NCBI GenBank assembly: GCA_017466215.1
Contig: JAFTUO010000035.1
Coordinates: forward strand, 17,309-81,308
Direction: 5' to 3'
Origin: Oscillospiraceae bacterium
GTDB lineage: Bacteria > Bacillota > Clostridia > Oscillospirales > Oscillospiraceae
DNA: 64,000 bases
Shown here in pieces: positions 1-9,112 of the stretch. How positions within the stretch are numbered: the stretch's first letter is position 1; every line of letters begins with the position of its first letter. Position numbers and translations under genes: made by a program. The notes below the pieces were generated by a model. That model did no database searches. It saw nothing but the letters and a program-made list of their open reading frames with translations, and was not told the origin of the DNA.

Positions 1-295
1 CACCGTGAATGTCCCCGTGGGTGATTTTGACAGCAAGATTCTGGGCATTTGCGGCACAAAGTCCGGCCGGGATATGGATAAGATCAAGGAGCTGAATCTG
101 ACTCTGGAGGAGCCGCTGAACTGTGGCGTGCCCGGCATCAAGGAGCTGCCCCTGACCCTGGAGTGCAAGGTGCTGTACCGGATGGAGCAGACCCTGGATA
201 CCATCCCTCAGGATATTCTTGACAGATACTATCCGGACGGAGATTTCCATTACGCTTATTACGCCGAGATCGTCGGTGCGTATATTGTTGAATAA
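1..295 (+). CDS. Flavin reductase family protein (3' part only)
   Basis: This is the C-terminal part, about 97 residues, of a protein that enters the window from the left; the frame is open from base 2, so the GTG at base 5 is not evidence of a start. The pattern (SG..MDKIKELNLT, a central VPGIKELPLTLECKV and a final AEIVGAYI) fits flavin reductase-like, FMN-binding split-barrel proteins, which reduce flavin or bind FMN in the cytoplasm. Full members are near 190 residues, so roughly half is missing. The substrate and partner cannot be told. A hairpin terminator follows directly. Confidence 0.7.
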   Translation, partial: TVNVPVGDFDSKILGICGTKSGRDMDKIKELNLTLEEPLNCGVPGIKELPLTLECKVLYRMEQTLDTIPQDILDRYYPDGDFHYAYYAEIVGAYIVE

Positions 296-300
296 CGAAA

Positions 301-324
301 CGCCCTGTGGTAATCCACAGGGCG
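301..324. terminator. Bidirectional terminator hairpin
   Basis: A perfect 10-bp stem (CGCCCTGTGG / CCACAGGGCG) with a TAAT loop is flanked by A-rich sequence on the left and T-rich sequence on the right. It lies between two convergent genes and probably ends both the flavin reductase transcript and the leftward radical SAM transcript. Confidence 0.85.
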
Positions 325-329
325 TTATA

Positions 330-1163
330 TTATAGTTTTCTTGCGTAGCCGCAGCGGCGGCATAGAGGCTCGCAGGCTTTGCGGCCCGAAAAACCGTTGT
401 AAATGGCTTGCGCACGTTCAGAATTCAGAATTTCTTCCATATCCTGCGTCAGTAGATTGCCGAGGGAAATATCGCCCTCGTGATCTAAGCAGCAGGGGAC
501 TACCGTACCGTCGCAGAGAACACCGATCTGATCCCGCAGGCCGTAGCAGAATATCTTATCCGTGCCTTCTTCTGCCTTGAGATCAGGCCAGTCGAACTTA
601 TCGCCATACTCCAGATAAACATTTTTTGCGACGCGGGTTCCACGACGAGTCTTTATCCAGGGCTTCGGGTAGTAGGATGCGAGCTGACGCACGATCTCGT
701 CATTTTTTGCGTTCTCACCGCCTTGATTCCACAGCCGGAAGGTGATGATTTTTAAACCTGCGGCAAACTTGGCAAAGCAAAAGCAGGTATCTAAATAATT
801 CTCAAGAGTAACACCACGTTCATTTGCCTCAAAACTATGCAACGAAATGTTTATTTTGTGTAAAGCCGGTGATTGCATAAGCATTTTATAATGACGGAGC
901 AACAGCGTCCCATTTGTTGTTATAATTACTTTGAAACCCTGCTGCCACGCCAGATCTAGAAAGCGGCTTAACTGGGGATGGCACAGAGGCTCTCCCATCA
1001 GGTGGAAATATAAAAAGTCCGTATAAGGCTTCAGTTTCCCCAGAAGAAGAGTAAATTCCTCCTCCGTCATCGCCTTTGGGGGACGTTTTGTGCCCGGACA
1101 AAAGCTGCAGCGCAGATTGCAGATATTGGAGATCTCCAGATAGACCTTGCGAAACCGTTTCAC
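330..1163 (-). CDS. Radical SAM protein with SPASM-like C-terminus
   Basis: A 277-residue cytoplasmic protein. The N-terminus has the radical SAM cluster motif CNLRCSFC (three cysteines for a 4Fe-4S cluster that cleaves S-adenosylmethionine), followed by HLMGEPL, which matches the usual glycine-rich SAM contact. The C-terminus is cysteine rich (CYGLRDQ, VVPCCLDHEG, CEPLCRRCGY) and resembles SPASM domains that hold auxiliary iron-sulfur clusters in peptide- or enzyme-modifying members. The start is GTG at 1163, chosen because AAGGAGG lies 7 nt upstream. No candidate precursor peptide is adjacent, so the substrate is unknown. It converges on the flavin reductase gene and diverges from malQ. Confidence 0.8.
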   Translation of the reverse strand: MKRFRKVYLEISNICNLRCSFCPGTKRPPKAMTEEEFTLLLGKLKPYTDFLYFHLMGEPLCHPQLSRFLDLAWQQGFKVIITTNGTLLLRHYKMLMQSPALHKINISLHSFEANERGVTLENYLDTCFCFAKFAAGLKIITFRLWNQGGENAKNDEIVRQLASYYPKPWIKTRRGTRVAKNVYLEYGDKFDWPDLKAEEGTDKIFCYGLRDQIGVLCDGTVVPCCLDHEGDISLGNLLTQDMEEILNSERAQAIYNGFSGRKACEPLCRRCGYARKL

Positions 1164-1352
1164 TTGCGATCCTCCTTATTGAATGATGGGATCATTATAC
1201 CAGATTTCTTTTGTATTGCAAGGGATGCGTTCCTCTTTGCGGATAGAGAAAAAAGGTAAAGTTCTCTTAAATTTATAAAATATGGTGGTTGTACTTTTTC
1301 AAAATTTGTGGTAAATTTGTAGCAGTAAAATGTACCGAAGGGAATATATTTT

Positions 1353-2843
1353 ATGCAATATACAAAAAACTTTGGTTTTCGCCATAAATCCGGCGTTTTA
1401 ATGAGCGTGAGCAGCCTGCCGTCAAAATACGGCATCGGCAGCTTCGGAAAAGAGGCTTTTGACTTTGTGGATTTTTTGGATGCGTGCGGACAGAAATGCT
1501 GGCAGGTTTTGCCGCTGAACCCCACCTCCTACGGCGACAGCCCCTACCAGTCGCCTTGCTCTGCGGCAGGAAATCCATACTTCATTGATCTTCCCATTCT
1601 TCACAAAAAGGGACTGCTGACGAAAGAAGAACTGACTGCCCAAAGGGATACGTCCGCCAGGGTGGACTACGGCAACCTTTTTCAGAGCCGATTCCCGGTG
1701 CTGCGGCTGGCCCATTCCCGTTTTCAGCCAGACAAAGGCTATCGGGATTATGTAAGAAAGAATGGCTCGTGGCTGCAAAAATACGCGCTGTTTATGGCGC
1801 TGAAGGTGCATTATAATCACTGCCAGTGGACGCTGTGGAGTGATGAACACCGGGACTACCAAAAGGCCATACAACAAGCAGATGCGTTCAAGAACGAAAT
1901 GGACTTCTGGTGCTGGTGTCAGTATGAATTTGATACCCAGTGGCAGGCTGTGCATAGCTATGCCCGTGAAAAAGGCATTATGATCATCGGTGATATGCCC
2001 ATCTATGTTGCCCACGACAGCGTGGACACCTGGGCAGATCCGGAGCAGTTTTTGCTGGACGGGAATTTCGATCCTACCGTTGTGGCGGGCTGCCCGCCGG
2101 ATGGCTTTTCGCCCGACGGTCAGCTTTGGGGAAATCCCATCTATAACTGGGCCTTGATGGAGAAGCAAGGCTTTTCCTGGTGGCTCAGCAGGCTTGGATC
2201 TGCATTCAAGCGCTACGATATTCTAAGAATCGACCATTTCCGGGGTTTTGCGGGATATTACAGCGTTCCCTACGGTGAGGATACAGCCCGAAACGGAAAA
2301 TGGGAGTCAGCGCCCGGAATTGCGCTGTTCCGCGCTGTTCGTCAGCGCTACCCCAAGGCGAAGATCATTGCAGAAGATCTGGGCTTTATCACGGAAGATG
2401 TCCGGGAGCTTTTGGATGACACGGGCTTTCCCGGTATGAAGATGCTGCACTTTGCCTTCTATGACGAGGACAGCGAAAATCTGCCCAGAATGTACACAAG
2501 CCGCAACTGTGTGGTGTATTCATCCTCCCACGATTCTGACTGCACCTATACCTGGGTCAAGGATTTGTCCGGTGATGCACGGCGCAGATTTAACGCAGAA
2601 TGTCCGCGGGATAAGAGCCGCCACCGCACCTATGACCTGATCGAATTCGCCTTTAACAGCATTGCAAATCTGGCGATGGTGCCGATGCAGGACTATCTGC
2701 TCCTTTCCAACGAAAAGGGCAGAATGAACATCCCGGCAACATCCGCCGGCAACTGGACCTGGCGCATCGGACCGCGCTATAACACGAAAAAACTCAGAAG
2801 CAAAATTCTGGAGCTTACGCAAAAAACAAAACGAAGCAAATAA
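1353..2843 (+). CDS. malQ: 4-alpha-glucanotransferase (amylomaltase, GH77)
   Basis: A 496-residue cytosolic GH77 enzyme that transfers alpha-1,4-glucan segments between maltodextrins and releases glucose. The length matches the compact amylomaltases (about 500 residues). The conserved TSYGDSPYQSPCSAAGNPY block is near the N-terminus. The likely nucleophile is Asp293 (RIDHFRG), the acid/base Glu341 (IIAEDLG) and the third acid Asp394 (SSHDSD), almost the same numbering as in Thermus amylomaltase. It opens a close-packed operon of carbohydrate genes; the pullulanase gene follows after 19 bp. The ribosome binding site is weak (AAGGGA), and I found no convincing promoter or operator in 1164-1352. 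Confidence 0.95.
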   Translation: MQYTKNFGFRHKSGVLMSVSSLPSKYGIGSFGKEAFDFVDFLDACGQKCWQVLPLNPTSYGDSPYQSPCSAAGNPYFIDLPILHKKGLLTKEELTAQRDTSARVDYGNLFQSRFPVLRLAHSRFQPDKGYRDYVRKNGSWLQKYALFMALKVHYNHCQWTLWSDEHRDYQKAIQQADAFKNEMDFWCWCQYEFDTQWQAVHSYAREKGIMIIGDMPIYVAHDSVDTWADPEQFLLDGNFDPTVVAGCPPDGFSPDGQLWGNPIYNWALMEKQGFSWWLSRLGSAFKRYDILRIDHFRGFAGYYSVPYGEDTARNGKWESAPGIALFRAVRQRYPKAKIIAEDLGFITEDVRELLDDTGFPGMKMLHFAFYDEDSENLPRMYTSRNCVVYSSSHDSDCTYTWVKDLSGDARRRFNAECPRDKSRHRTYDLIEFAFNSIANLAMVPMQDYLLLSNEKGRMNIPATSAGNWTWRIGPRYNTKKLRSKILELTQKTKRSK

Positions 2844-2862
2844 ACAGATAAGGAGAATATTT

Positions 2863-5493
2863 ATGAAACACTTACTGCGTTCCATTTCCCTGATTCTATT
2901 ATTGGCAATGTTATTTACTATGGCGCTGGCCGGCTGCGGTACGAATACTGAGCCTGCAGCAACTGAGCCCACAACCGAGCAGAAACCTGAAGAATACACA
3001 GAGCCCCTGGTAGATGGCTACAATCAGGTTACCTTCTACTGGACATATCCCGGAACTTACGAAAACTGTGATATCTGGATCTGGTGGGGCGATGTTGCAG
3101 GCAAGGGCTATCTGTTCCACGAATGTGAATACGGCGCGAAGGTGGTTGTGAATGTGCCGGAGGGCGTGGAAGAAGTGGGCTTTATCGTCCGCAGAGACTG
3201 CTCTGACCCCGGCGGAAGCTCCTGGGGCAATGCAACCAAGGACTACGAACAGGACAGATTTGCCGCTGTAGAGGGCAGAGAGACATTTGTCTACCTGAAA
3301 TCCGGCGATGCAAATCAGTATATCAGTAACGATGGAGGAAAAACATTGGATATGGCGAAGAAAATTTCCCTTGCCGGTATTGTAGGCGAAAACAAAATTC
3401 AGTACCGCATTACCCCCAAGGCCTCACTTTCCAATTTGAGCGATATTAAGGTTTATGAGGGCGACCGCCTGGTGGAAGTTACGGAAATCTCCACTTTGGG
3501 TAAGGAAGCCACCGCAGGCTATATTCTGGTAGGCGAGACGCTGGATCTTTCCAAGACCTACCGCATCGAGATCACCGGCTACGGTGAAAAGAATGCGATC
3601 CCGACCGAAGTGTTTGATACAGAGTATTTTGCCGAGAACTACCACTATGACGGCGATGATCTGGGCGCAGTGATCGACGGTGAAAATACCACCTTTAAGG
3701 TCTGGGCGCCTACGGCGTCTAAGGTCGTGCTGAACCTTTTTGAGGCCGGTGATGGCGTGGATGCCTATAAGAATGTGGAAATGATCAAGGGCGAAAAGGG
3801 CGTCTGGTCTCATACAGAGAATTGCGGCCACGGAACGTACTACACCTACACTGTAACCACCTGCGCAGGTGAGCAGGAAGCAGTTGATCCCTATGCAAAG
3901 GCTGCCGGCGTCAACGGCAACCGGGGTATGGTTGTTGACCTTTCCAAGACAGATCCTGAGGGCTGGGATTCTTCCAAGCTCAGCGATCCTATCTCCAGCT
4001 ATTCCGAAGCCATCATCTGGGAGGTACACGTCAGAGACTTCTCCAATAAGATCGCAGACTCTGCCTACAAGGGCAAATATCTGGCCTTCACCGAAACAGG
4101 TCTTGTAAACGAGCACGGCGAGGCTGTTGGCGTGGATTATCTGAAGGAGCTGGGCATTACCCACGTGCATCTGCTGCCTGTATATGACTTTGCTACCATT
4201 GATGAGAGTAGCTCTGCGCCGGAATTCAACTGGGGCTATGATCCCAAGAACTACAATGTCCCCGAGGGCAGCTATTCCACAGATCCCTTTAACGGTGCGG
4301 TCAGAATTAACGAATATAAGCAGATGGTCAAGGCGCTGCACGAAGCCGGTATCGGTGTGATTATGGATATGGTCTACAACCATACCTATGACGCCAACAG
4401 CTCCTTTAATAAAATCGTTCCTTATTACTACTACCGCTACACCAGCACCGGCGCTAACTCCTCTGCCAGCGGCTGCGGTAACGATACGGCATCTGAAAGA
4501 TATATGTTTGGCAAGTTTATGGTGGATTCCACCAGCTACTGGGTCAACGAATATAAGCTGGACGGCCTGCGTTTTGACCTGATGGGTCTGCACGATCTGC
4601 AGACGATGCAGGAAGTGGAAACTGCAGTCCACGCCATCAATCCCAATGCCATTCTCTACGGTGAGGGTTGGACTATGGGCGCTACCATCGACGGAAGCGC
4701 GCAGGCCAATCAGACCAATATCGGTCAGATCACACCTACCGGCGATGCCATCGGTGCGGTTGCGGTGTTTAACGACGTGATCCGCGACGGCCTGAAGGGC
4801 AGCGTGTTTGAAAAGACCTCTCAGGGCTATATCAGCGGCGCTTATAAGACAACGCTGCAGGATATTATTTTCGGTATTTCCGGTGGCCAGGGCGTTGGCC
4901 AGGGCTGGACGGTGCCGGATTCTATGGTCATCAACTATATGAGCGCCCACGACAACAATACTCTCTGGGATAAGCTTCTGCTTTCCAACCCCGACAAGAC
5001 CGACGACCAGAGAAACAAGATGAACAATCTGGGTGCAGCGATCCTAATGATCTCCAAGGGCACGCCTTTCTGGCAGGCCGGCGAAGAAATGCTGCGCACC
5101 AAAGACGGCGATGAAAACAGCTACAAGTCCAGCGATGCCATCAACAATATCGACTGGTCCGTACTGAAAGAGGGTAACCGCGAGTATGCAACGATGCAGT
5201 ACTATAAGGGCCTGATCGAAATGCGTAAGGCATACTCCGTCTTCACCGACACCAATACGACGGTTACTGCCGAGGCGCTTAGCAACGGCGTTTTGAAGGT
5301 AGTACTGGATGACGGAAACGGCAACAAGGCGCTTGCTCTGCTCAATCCCCACAATACCAATCTGCCCTGCACGCTGGACGGAGAGTGGAGCTTGGTTGCC
5401 AATGCTTCCGCTGCAGGTGAAGAAGTGATTTCCAGCAACAGCGGCACGTTTACTGTGGAGGCTATCAGCGCAGCTATCTTTGTAAACGGTTGA
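2863..5493 (+). CDS. Type I pullulanase-like lipoprotein (GH13)
   Basis: An 876-residue secreted, lipid-anchored alpha-1,6-debranching enzyme. The lipoprotein signal ends in LAGC at about residue 25. Residues about 45-135 look like a CBM41-type starch-binding module (tryptophan-rich, with WIWWGD). A CBM48-like domain with FKVWAPTAS follows, then the GH13 barrel: FNWGYDPKNYNVPEGSYS is the pullulanase signature, region I is VIMDMVYNHTY, the nucleophile is Asp572 (GLRFDLMG), the acid/base Glu601 (YGEGW) and the third acid Asp697 (SAHDNN). It would debranch starch or pullulan at the cell surface for the downstream transporter. AAGGAG precedes the ATG. GH53 follows after 17 bp. Confidence 0.93.
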   Translation: MKHLLRSISLILLLAMLFTMALAGCGTNTEPAATEPTTEQKPEEYTEPLVDGYNQVTFYWTYPGTYENCDIWIWWGDVAGKGYLFHECEYGAKVVVNVPEGVEEVGFIVRRDCSDPGGSSWGNATKDYEQDRFAAVEGRETFVYLKSGDANQYISNDGGKTLDMAKKISLAGIVGENKIQYRITPKASLSNLSDIKVYEGDRLVEVTEISTLGKEATAGYILVGETLDLSKTYRIEITGYGEKNAIPTEVFDTEYFAENYHYDGDDLGAVIDGENTTFKVWAPTASKVVLNLFEAGDGVDAYKNVEMIKGEKGVWSHTENCGHGTYYTYTVTTCAGEQEAVDPYAKAAGVNGNRGMVVDLSKTDPEGWDSSKLSDPISSYSEAIIWEVHVRDFSNKIADSAYKGKYLAFTETGLVNEHGEAVGVDYLKELGITHVHLLPVYDFATIDESSSAPEFNWGYDPKNYNVPEGSYSTDPFNGAVRINEYKQMVKALHEAGIGVIMDMVYNHTYDANSSFNKIVPYYYYRYTSTGANSSASGCGNDTASERYMFGKFMVDSTSYWVNEYKLDGLRFDLMGLHDLQTMQEVETAVHAINPNAILYGEGWTMGATIDGSAQANQTNIGQITPTGDAIGAVAVFNDVIRDGLKGSVFEKTSQGYISGAYKTTLQDIIFGISGGQGVGQGWTVPDSMVINYMSAHDNNTLWDKLLLSNPDKTDDQRNKMNNLGAAILMISKGTPFWQAGEEMLRTKDGDENSYKSSDAINNIDWSVLKEGNREYATMQYYKGLIEMRKAYSVFTDTNTTVTAEALSNGVLKVVLDDGNGNKALALLNPHNTNLPCTLDGEWSLVANASAAGEEVISSNSGTFTVEAISAAIFVNG

Positions 5494-5510
5494 TATGAGA
5501 GGTGGCAGCT

Positions 5511-7481
5511 ATGAAGCAAAATAGAATATTTCTGGCTGTTTTGGTTGCTGTTTTGATGATAACGATGCTTCTGCCCGGCTGCGCCAAGCAGCCGGAAAGC
5601 AAGGTCAGCTCCGACACGCTCTATGTGCAGAAGGTGGAAAATCTGCCCGAGGATTTCATTTTGGGTATGGATGCATCCTGCGTGCCGGCGCTGGAAAACA
5701 GCGGCGTAAAATACTATGACTATGACGGTGCAGAAAAGGATGTGTACCAGATCCTAAGCGAGAACGGGATCAACTATATCCGTGTACGCATTTGGAATGA
5801 TCCCTTTGATGCTGACGGCAACGGCTACGGCGGCGGTAACTGCGATATTGAAAATGCCATTGCCATCGGCAAGCGGGCCACGCAGCACGGTATGAAGCTG
5901 CTGGTCAATTTCCATTACTCTGACTTCTGGGCAGATCCTGGCAAGCAGATGGTGCCCAAGGCCTGGAAGGGAATGAAAATTGACGAAAAGTCTGAGGCGC
6001 TGTATCAGTATACCAAGGATTGCCTGCACAAGCTGGTTGACGCCGGTGTAGACATTGGAATGGTGCAGATCGGCAATGAGACCAACGGCTCTATGTGCGG
6101 CGAGGACAGCACCGCTCTCGGCGGCTGGAAGAAGATCATGCAGCTGATGTCTGCAGGCTCCAAGGCTGTACGGGAGGTATGCCCGGACGCATTGGTGGCA
6201 GTCCATTTTGCAAATCCGGAAAAGATCACAAACTTTGAAAGCTACGGCAAAAATCTTGCCTACTATCAAGTGGACTATGACGTTTTTGCATCCTCTTACT
6301 ATCCGTTCTGGCACGGCACGCTGGACAACCTGGCCCAGGTGCTGAGTAACATCGCCGAGACCTACGGCAAAAAGGTTATGGTTGCGGAGACTTCCTATGC
6401 CTATAGTGCCGAAGATACCGACTTCTACGGCAATTCTGTCGGTGAGGGCGGCGGCATCGTGAAGAACTATCCCTTTACCCAGCAGGGACAGGCAAACCTG
6501 GTTCGGGACGTGGTGGACACGGTGGTCAACAAGACCACCAACGGCATCGGCGTTTTCTACTGGGAGGGCACTTGGATCTCTGTAGGCACGAACAGCTATG
6601 AGGAAAATGCAGATCTTTGGGAGAAGCACGGCTCCGGTTGGGCATCTTCCTATGCTGCAGAGTATGATCCGGATGATGCCGGTCAATGGTACGGTGGCTG
6701 CTCCGTGGAGAATCAGGCGTTCTTTGATGCCAACGGTAAGGTTACGGAAGCTCTGAAGGTCTTTGCGCTGATGAAAGACGGCAATGCTGTGGAAAACCGC
6801 GCAGATGCCATTGAAGACGTGGATCTGATCCTTGACCTGAACGGAGAGATCAAGCTTCCCGAAACGGTGAACGCCGTAATGCTGGACAATTCCAAGCAGG
6901 AGATTCCTGTCCAGTGGCTGGATGTTGACTATGATGCGATGAAAAACGGCGGCGCGGCCAAGTATACCATTGAGGGCGTTGCCGGCGGAATGAGCGCCAA
7001 GTGCTATGTGTCTATGGTCAACTTCAATTTCCTGAACAACTGGAGCTTTGAAGACGGTGAGACCGGCTGGGTCGCCAATAGTATTAAGACCTTTGACGAG
7101 CTTCACGTGGAGGATAAGGTTACCGACTCTATGACCGGTACAAAGCACTATCATTTCTGGGGTGCAGGTGAGAACTGCGTGGAATTTACCCTGGAGCAGG
7201 CGGTTACCGACCTGCCTGCAGGAAATTATGACTATTCCATTTCCATTATGGGCGGCGACGGCGGCGAGACCGATATCTATGCCTATGTGAAGATCAACGG
7301 AGAGATCGTCTCGAAAGCGCCCACCCAGATCACCGTTTACAACGAATGGCACACCGCCGAAATCAAGGATATTGCCTATACTGAGGGTGATTCCATTGCA
7401 GTGGGCATCTATGTCAAATGCGCCGGGCCCAATGCCTGGGGCAAGATCGACGATGCTCTGCTGAATTCCGTTACGGAGTAA
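5511..7481 (+). CDS. Arabinogalactan endo-beta-1,4-galactanase lipoprotein (GH53)
   Basis: A 656-residue lipoprotein (lipobox LPGC) that would cut beta-1,4-galactan side chains of pectin outside the cell. The ATG at 5511 is preferred over an in-frame GTG at 5502 because AGAGGTGG lies just upstream of the ATG. The GH53 barrel spans about residues 45-400 with RVRIWNDPFD, NFHYSDFWADPGKQ, acid/base Glu190 (IGNETNG) and nucleophile Glu293 (MVAETSYAY). A bacterial Ig-like Big_4 segment lies near 440-500. The last 150 residues (from NWSFEDGETGWV) look like a beta-sandwich carbohydrate-binding module, possibly of the galactan-binding CBM61 type, which I infer from position and pattern only. Confidence 0.92.
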   Translation: MKQNRIFLAVLVAVLMITMLLPGCAKQPESKVSSDTLYVQKVENLPEDFILGMDASCVPALENSGVKYYDYDGAEKDVYQILSENGINYIRVRIWNDPFDADGNGYGGGNCDIENAIAIGKRATQHGMKLLVNFHYSDFWADPGKQMVPKAWKGMKIDEKSEALYQYTKDCLHKLVDAGVDIGMVQIGNETNGSMCGEDSTALGGWKKIMQLMSAGSKAVREVCPDALVAVHFANPEKITNFESYGKNLAYYQVDYDVFASSYYPFWHGTLDNLAQVLSNIAETYGKKVMVAETSYAYSAEDTDFYGNSVGEGGGIVKNYPFTQQGQANLVRDVVDTVVNKTTNGIGVFYWEGTWISVGTNSYEENADLWEKHGSGWASSYAAEYDPDDAGQWYGGCSVENQAFFDANGKVTEALKVFALMKDGNAVENRADAIEDVDLILDLNGEIKLPETVNAVMLDNSKQEIPVQWLDVDYDAMKNGGAAKYTIEGVAGGMSAKCYVSMVNFNFLNNWSFEDGETGWVANSIKTFDELHVEDKVTDSMTGTKHYHFWGAGENCVEFTLEQAVTDLPAGNYDYSISIMGGDGGETDIYAYVKINGEIVSKAPTQITVYNEWHTAEIKDIAYTEGDSIAVGIYVKCAGPNAWGKIDDALLNSVTE

Positions 7482-7498
7482 GATAGGGGAGAGGCACG

Positions 7499-9091
7499 AT
7501 GAATATGAAGAAGATTATTTTGATGCTGCTGGTTGCTTCTGTCTTAGTCAGCCTGGCAGCCTGCAGCCCTGCTTCTGCACCTGCGACCACTCCTGCACCG
7601 GAGGTAGACCCTGTGGACGATAACTACCGTACATTTTATCAGATTTTTGTCGGCTCTTTCTCCGATTCCAACGGCGACGGGATCGGCGATATCCGCGGAA
7701 TCATCAACAGAATGGATTACTTGAATGACGGCAATATCCATTCCGGGAAAAGCCTGGGCGTACAGGGCATCTGGCTTTCACCTATCTTTTCTTCTCCGTC
7801 TTACCACAAGTATGACGCATCTGACTATTACCAGATCGACTGGCGTTTTGGCGCGGAAGCGGACCTGAAAGAGCTGATCACGCTTTGCCATCAGCGCAAT
7901 ATCAAGCTGATCCTGGACCTGGCAATCAATCATACGTCTACCAAGCACGAATGGTTTGTGCAGTTCAAGGAAGCAAGAATGAACGGCGATACGGAGAATC
8001 CTTACTACGATTTCTATTCCTGCGTAACCACAGCCGAGAAGCAAAACGGCATCAGCTATCAGAAGATCGCCGGTGTTGACTGCTGGTATGAGTGCAATTT
8101 CTCTGGAGAAATGCCGGAGCTGAATTTTGACAACCCGGAAGTGCGCCAGGCAACGCTGGATATTGCAAAATACTATCTGGATCTTGGCGTGGATGGATTC
8201 CGCTTCGATGCTGTCAAGTATATTTACTTCGGCGATACCGCCAGTTCTGTGGAATTCTGGCAGTGGTATATGCAGAAGCTGAAGGAAATCAAGCCGGATA
8301 TCTACTGCGTGGGTGAATGCTGGTCCGGTGAGACTGAAATTCTGGAATACTACCCGGCTATGAACTGCTTCAACTTCGCGATGGCCCAGGCAGAGGGTGT
8401 TGCTGCTACCGCTGCCAAGGGAAGCTCTATCTCCAAATACACCAATTATTTGGATTCGTACCAGAAGAAGGTCCTGGCTGCAAACCCGGACGGTATGGTA
8501 ATGCCCTTCCTTTCCAATCACGATATGGATCGCATTGCCGGCGCATTTATTCTGGATGGAAATATGCGGATGGCAGCTAATCTTTATCTGCTGAGCCCGG
8601 GCTCTCCCGTGATCTATTACGGCGAGGAGATCGGTATGCGCGGCTCCCGCGGCGGAGAAAATACGGATGCCAACCGCCGTCTTGCAATGCTTTGGGGCGA
8701 TGGCGATGGGATCGGTGATCCGGTAGGCTCTACCTATCCTCTGAAGAATCAGATCACCACGACCGTTGCCGATCAGCTGCAGGATGAAGGAAGCCTTTAT
8801 AATTATTATTGTCGGCTGATCGCTGTTCGCCGCCGCAATCCGGCGATTGCCAGAGGCCTTTACACAGACCTGAAGTGCGGCCAGAAGAATTTCGGCGGAT
8901 TCCGCATTGATTATGAAGGAGAGACCGTAGGTCTGTTCCACAATACCTCTACGGAAGCGGTTTCCTATGACCTGAGCAAGTGCAAGGACTGCGCTTTCGA
9001 TGAAATATGCGATTATATCGGTATGGGCGATGCGAAGCTGGAGGGAACTATGCTTACTGTCGGCCCGCAGACCAGCGTGATCGTAAAATAA
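7499..9091 (+). CDS. Alpha-amylase family lipoprotein (GH13)
   Basis: A 530-residue lipoprotein (lipobox LAAC) of the GH13 family acting on alpha-1,4-glucans at the cell surface. The domain starts with YQIFVGSFSDSNGDGIGDI. Region I is LILDLAINHTS; the nucleophile is Asp237 (GFRFDAVK), the acid/base Glu273 (VGECW) and the third acid Asp342 (SNHDMDR). YYGEEIGM near residue 380 is typical of alpha-amylases and oligo-1,6-glucosidase relatives, so exact specificity is open. GGGGAGAGG sits 5 nt before the ATG. It lies 17 bp after the GH53 gene and 21 bp before the unassigned gene, within the same operon. Confidence 0.92.
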   Translation: MNMKKIILMLLVASVLVSLAACSPASAPATTPAPEVDPVDDNYRTFYQIFVGSFSDSNGDGIGDIRGIINRMDYLNDGNIHSGKSLGVQGIWLSPIFSSPSYHKYDASDYYQIDWRFGAEADLKELITLCHQRNIKLILDLAINHTSTKHEWFVQFKEARMNGDTENPYYDFYSCVTTAEKQNGISYQKIAGVDCWYECNFSGEMPELNFDNPEVRQATLDIAKYYLDLGVDGFRFDAVKYIYFGDTASSVEFWQWYMQKLKEIKPDIYCVGECWSGETEILEYYPAMNCFNFAMAQAEGVAATAAKGSSISKYTNYLDSYQKKVLAANPDGMVMPFLSNHDMDRIAGAFILDGNMRMAANLYLLSPGSPVIYYGEEIGMRGSRGGENTDANRRLAMLWGDGDGIGDPVGSTYPLKNQITTTVADQLQDEGSLYNYYCRLIAVRRRNPAIARGLYTDLKCGQKNFGGFRIDYEGETVGLFHNTSTEAVSYDLSKCKDCAFDEICDYIGMGDAKLEGTMLTVGPQTSVIVK

Positions 9092-9112
9092 TCCACTTTA
9101 GAAAGGGAAAAT

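Noticed and set aside
3424-4950. A 508-residue open frame on the minus strand inside the pullulanase gene (and similar long ones at 5754-7352 and 29008-30741).
   Set aside because: These are mirror frames of strongly coding genes. They have no ribosome binding site, family motif or codon bias of their own.
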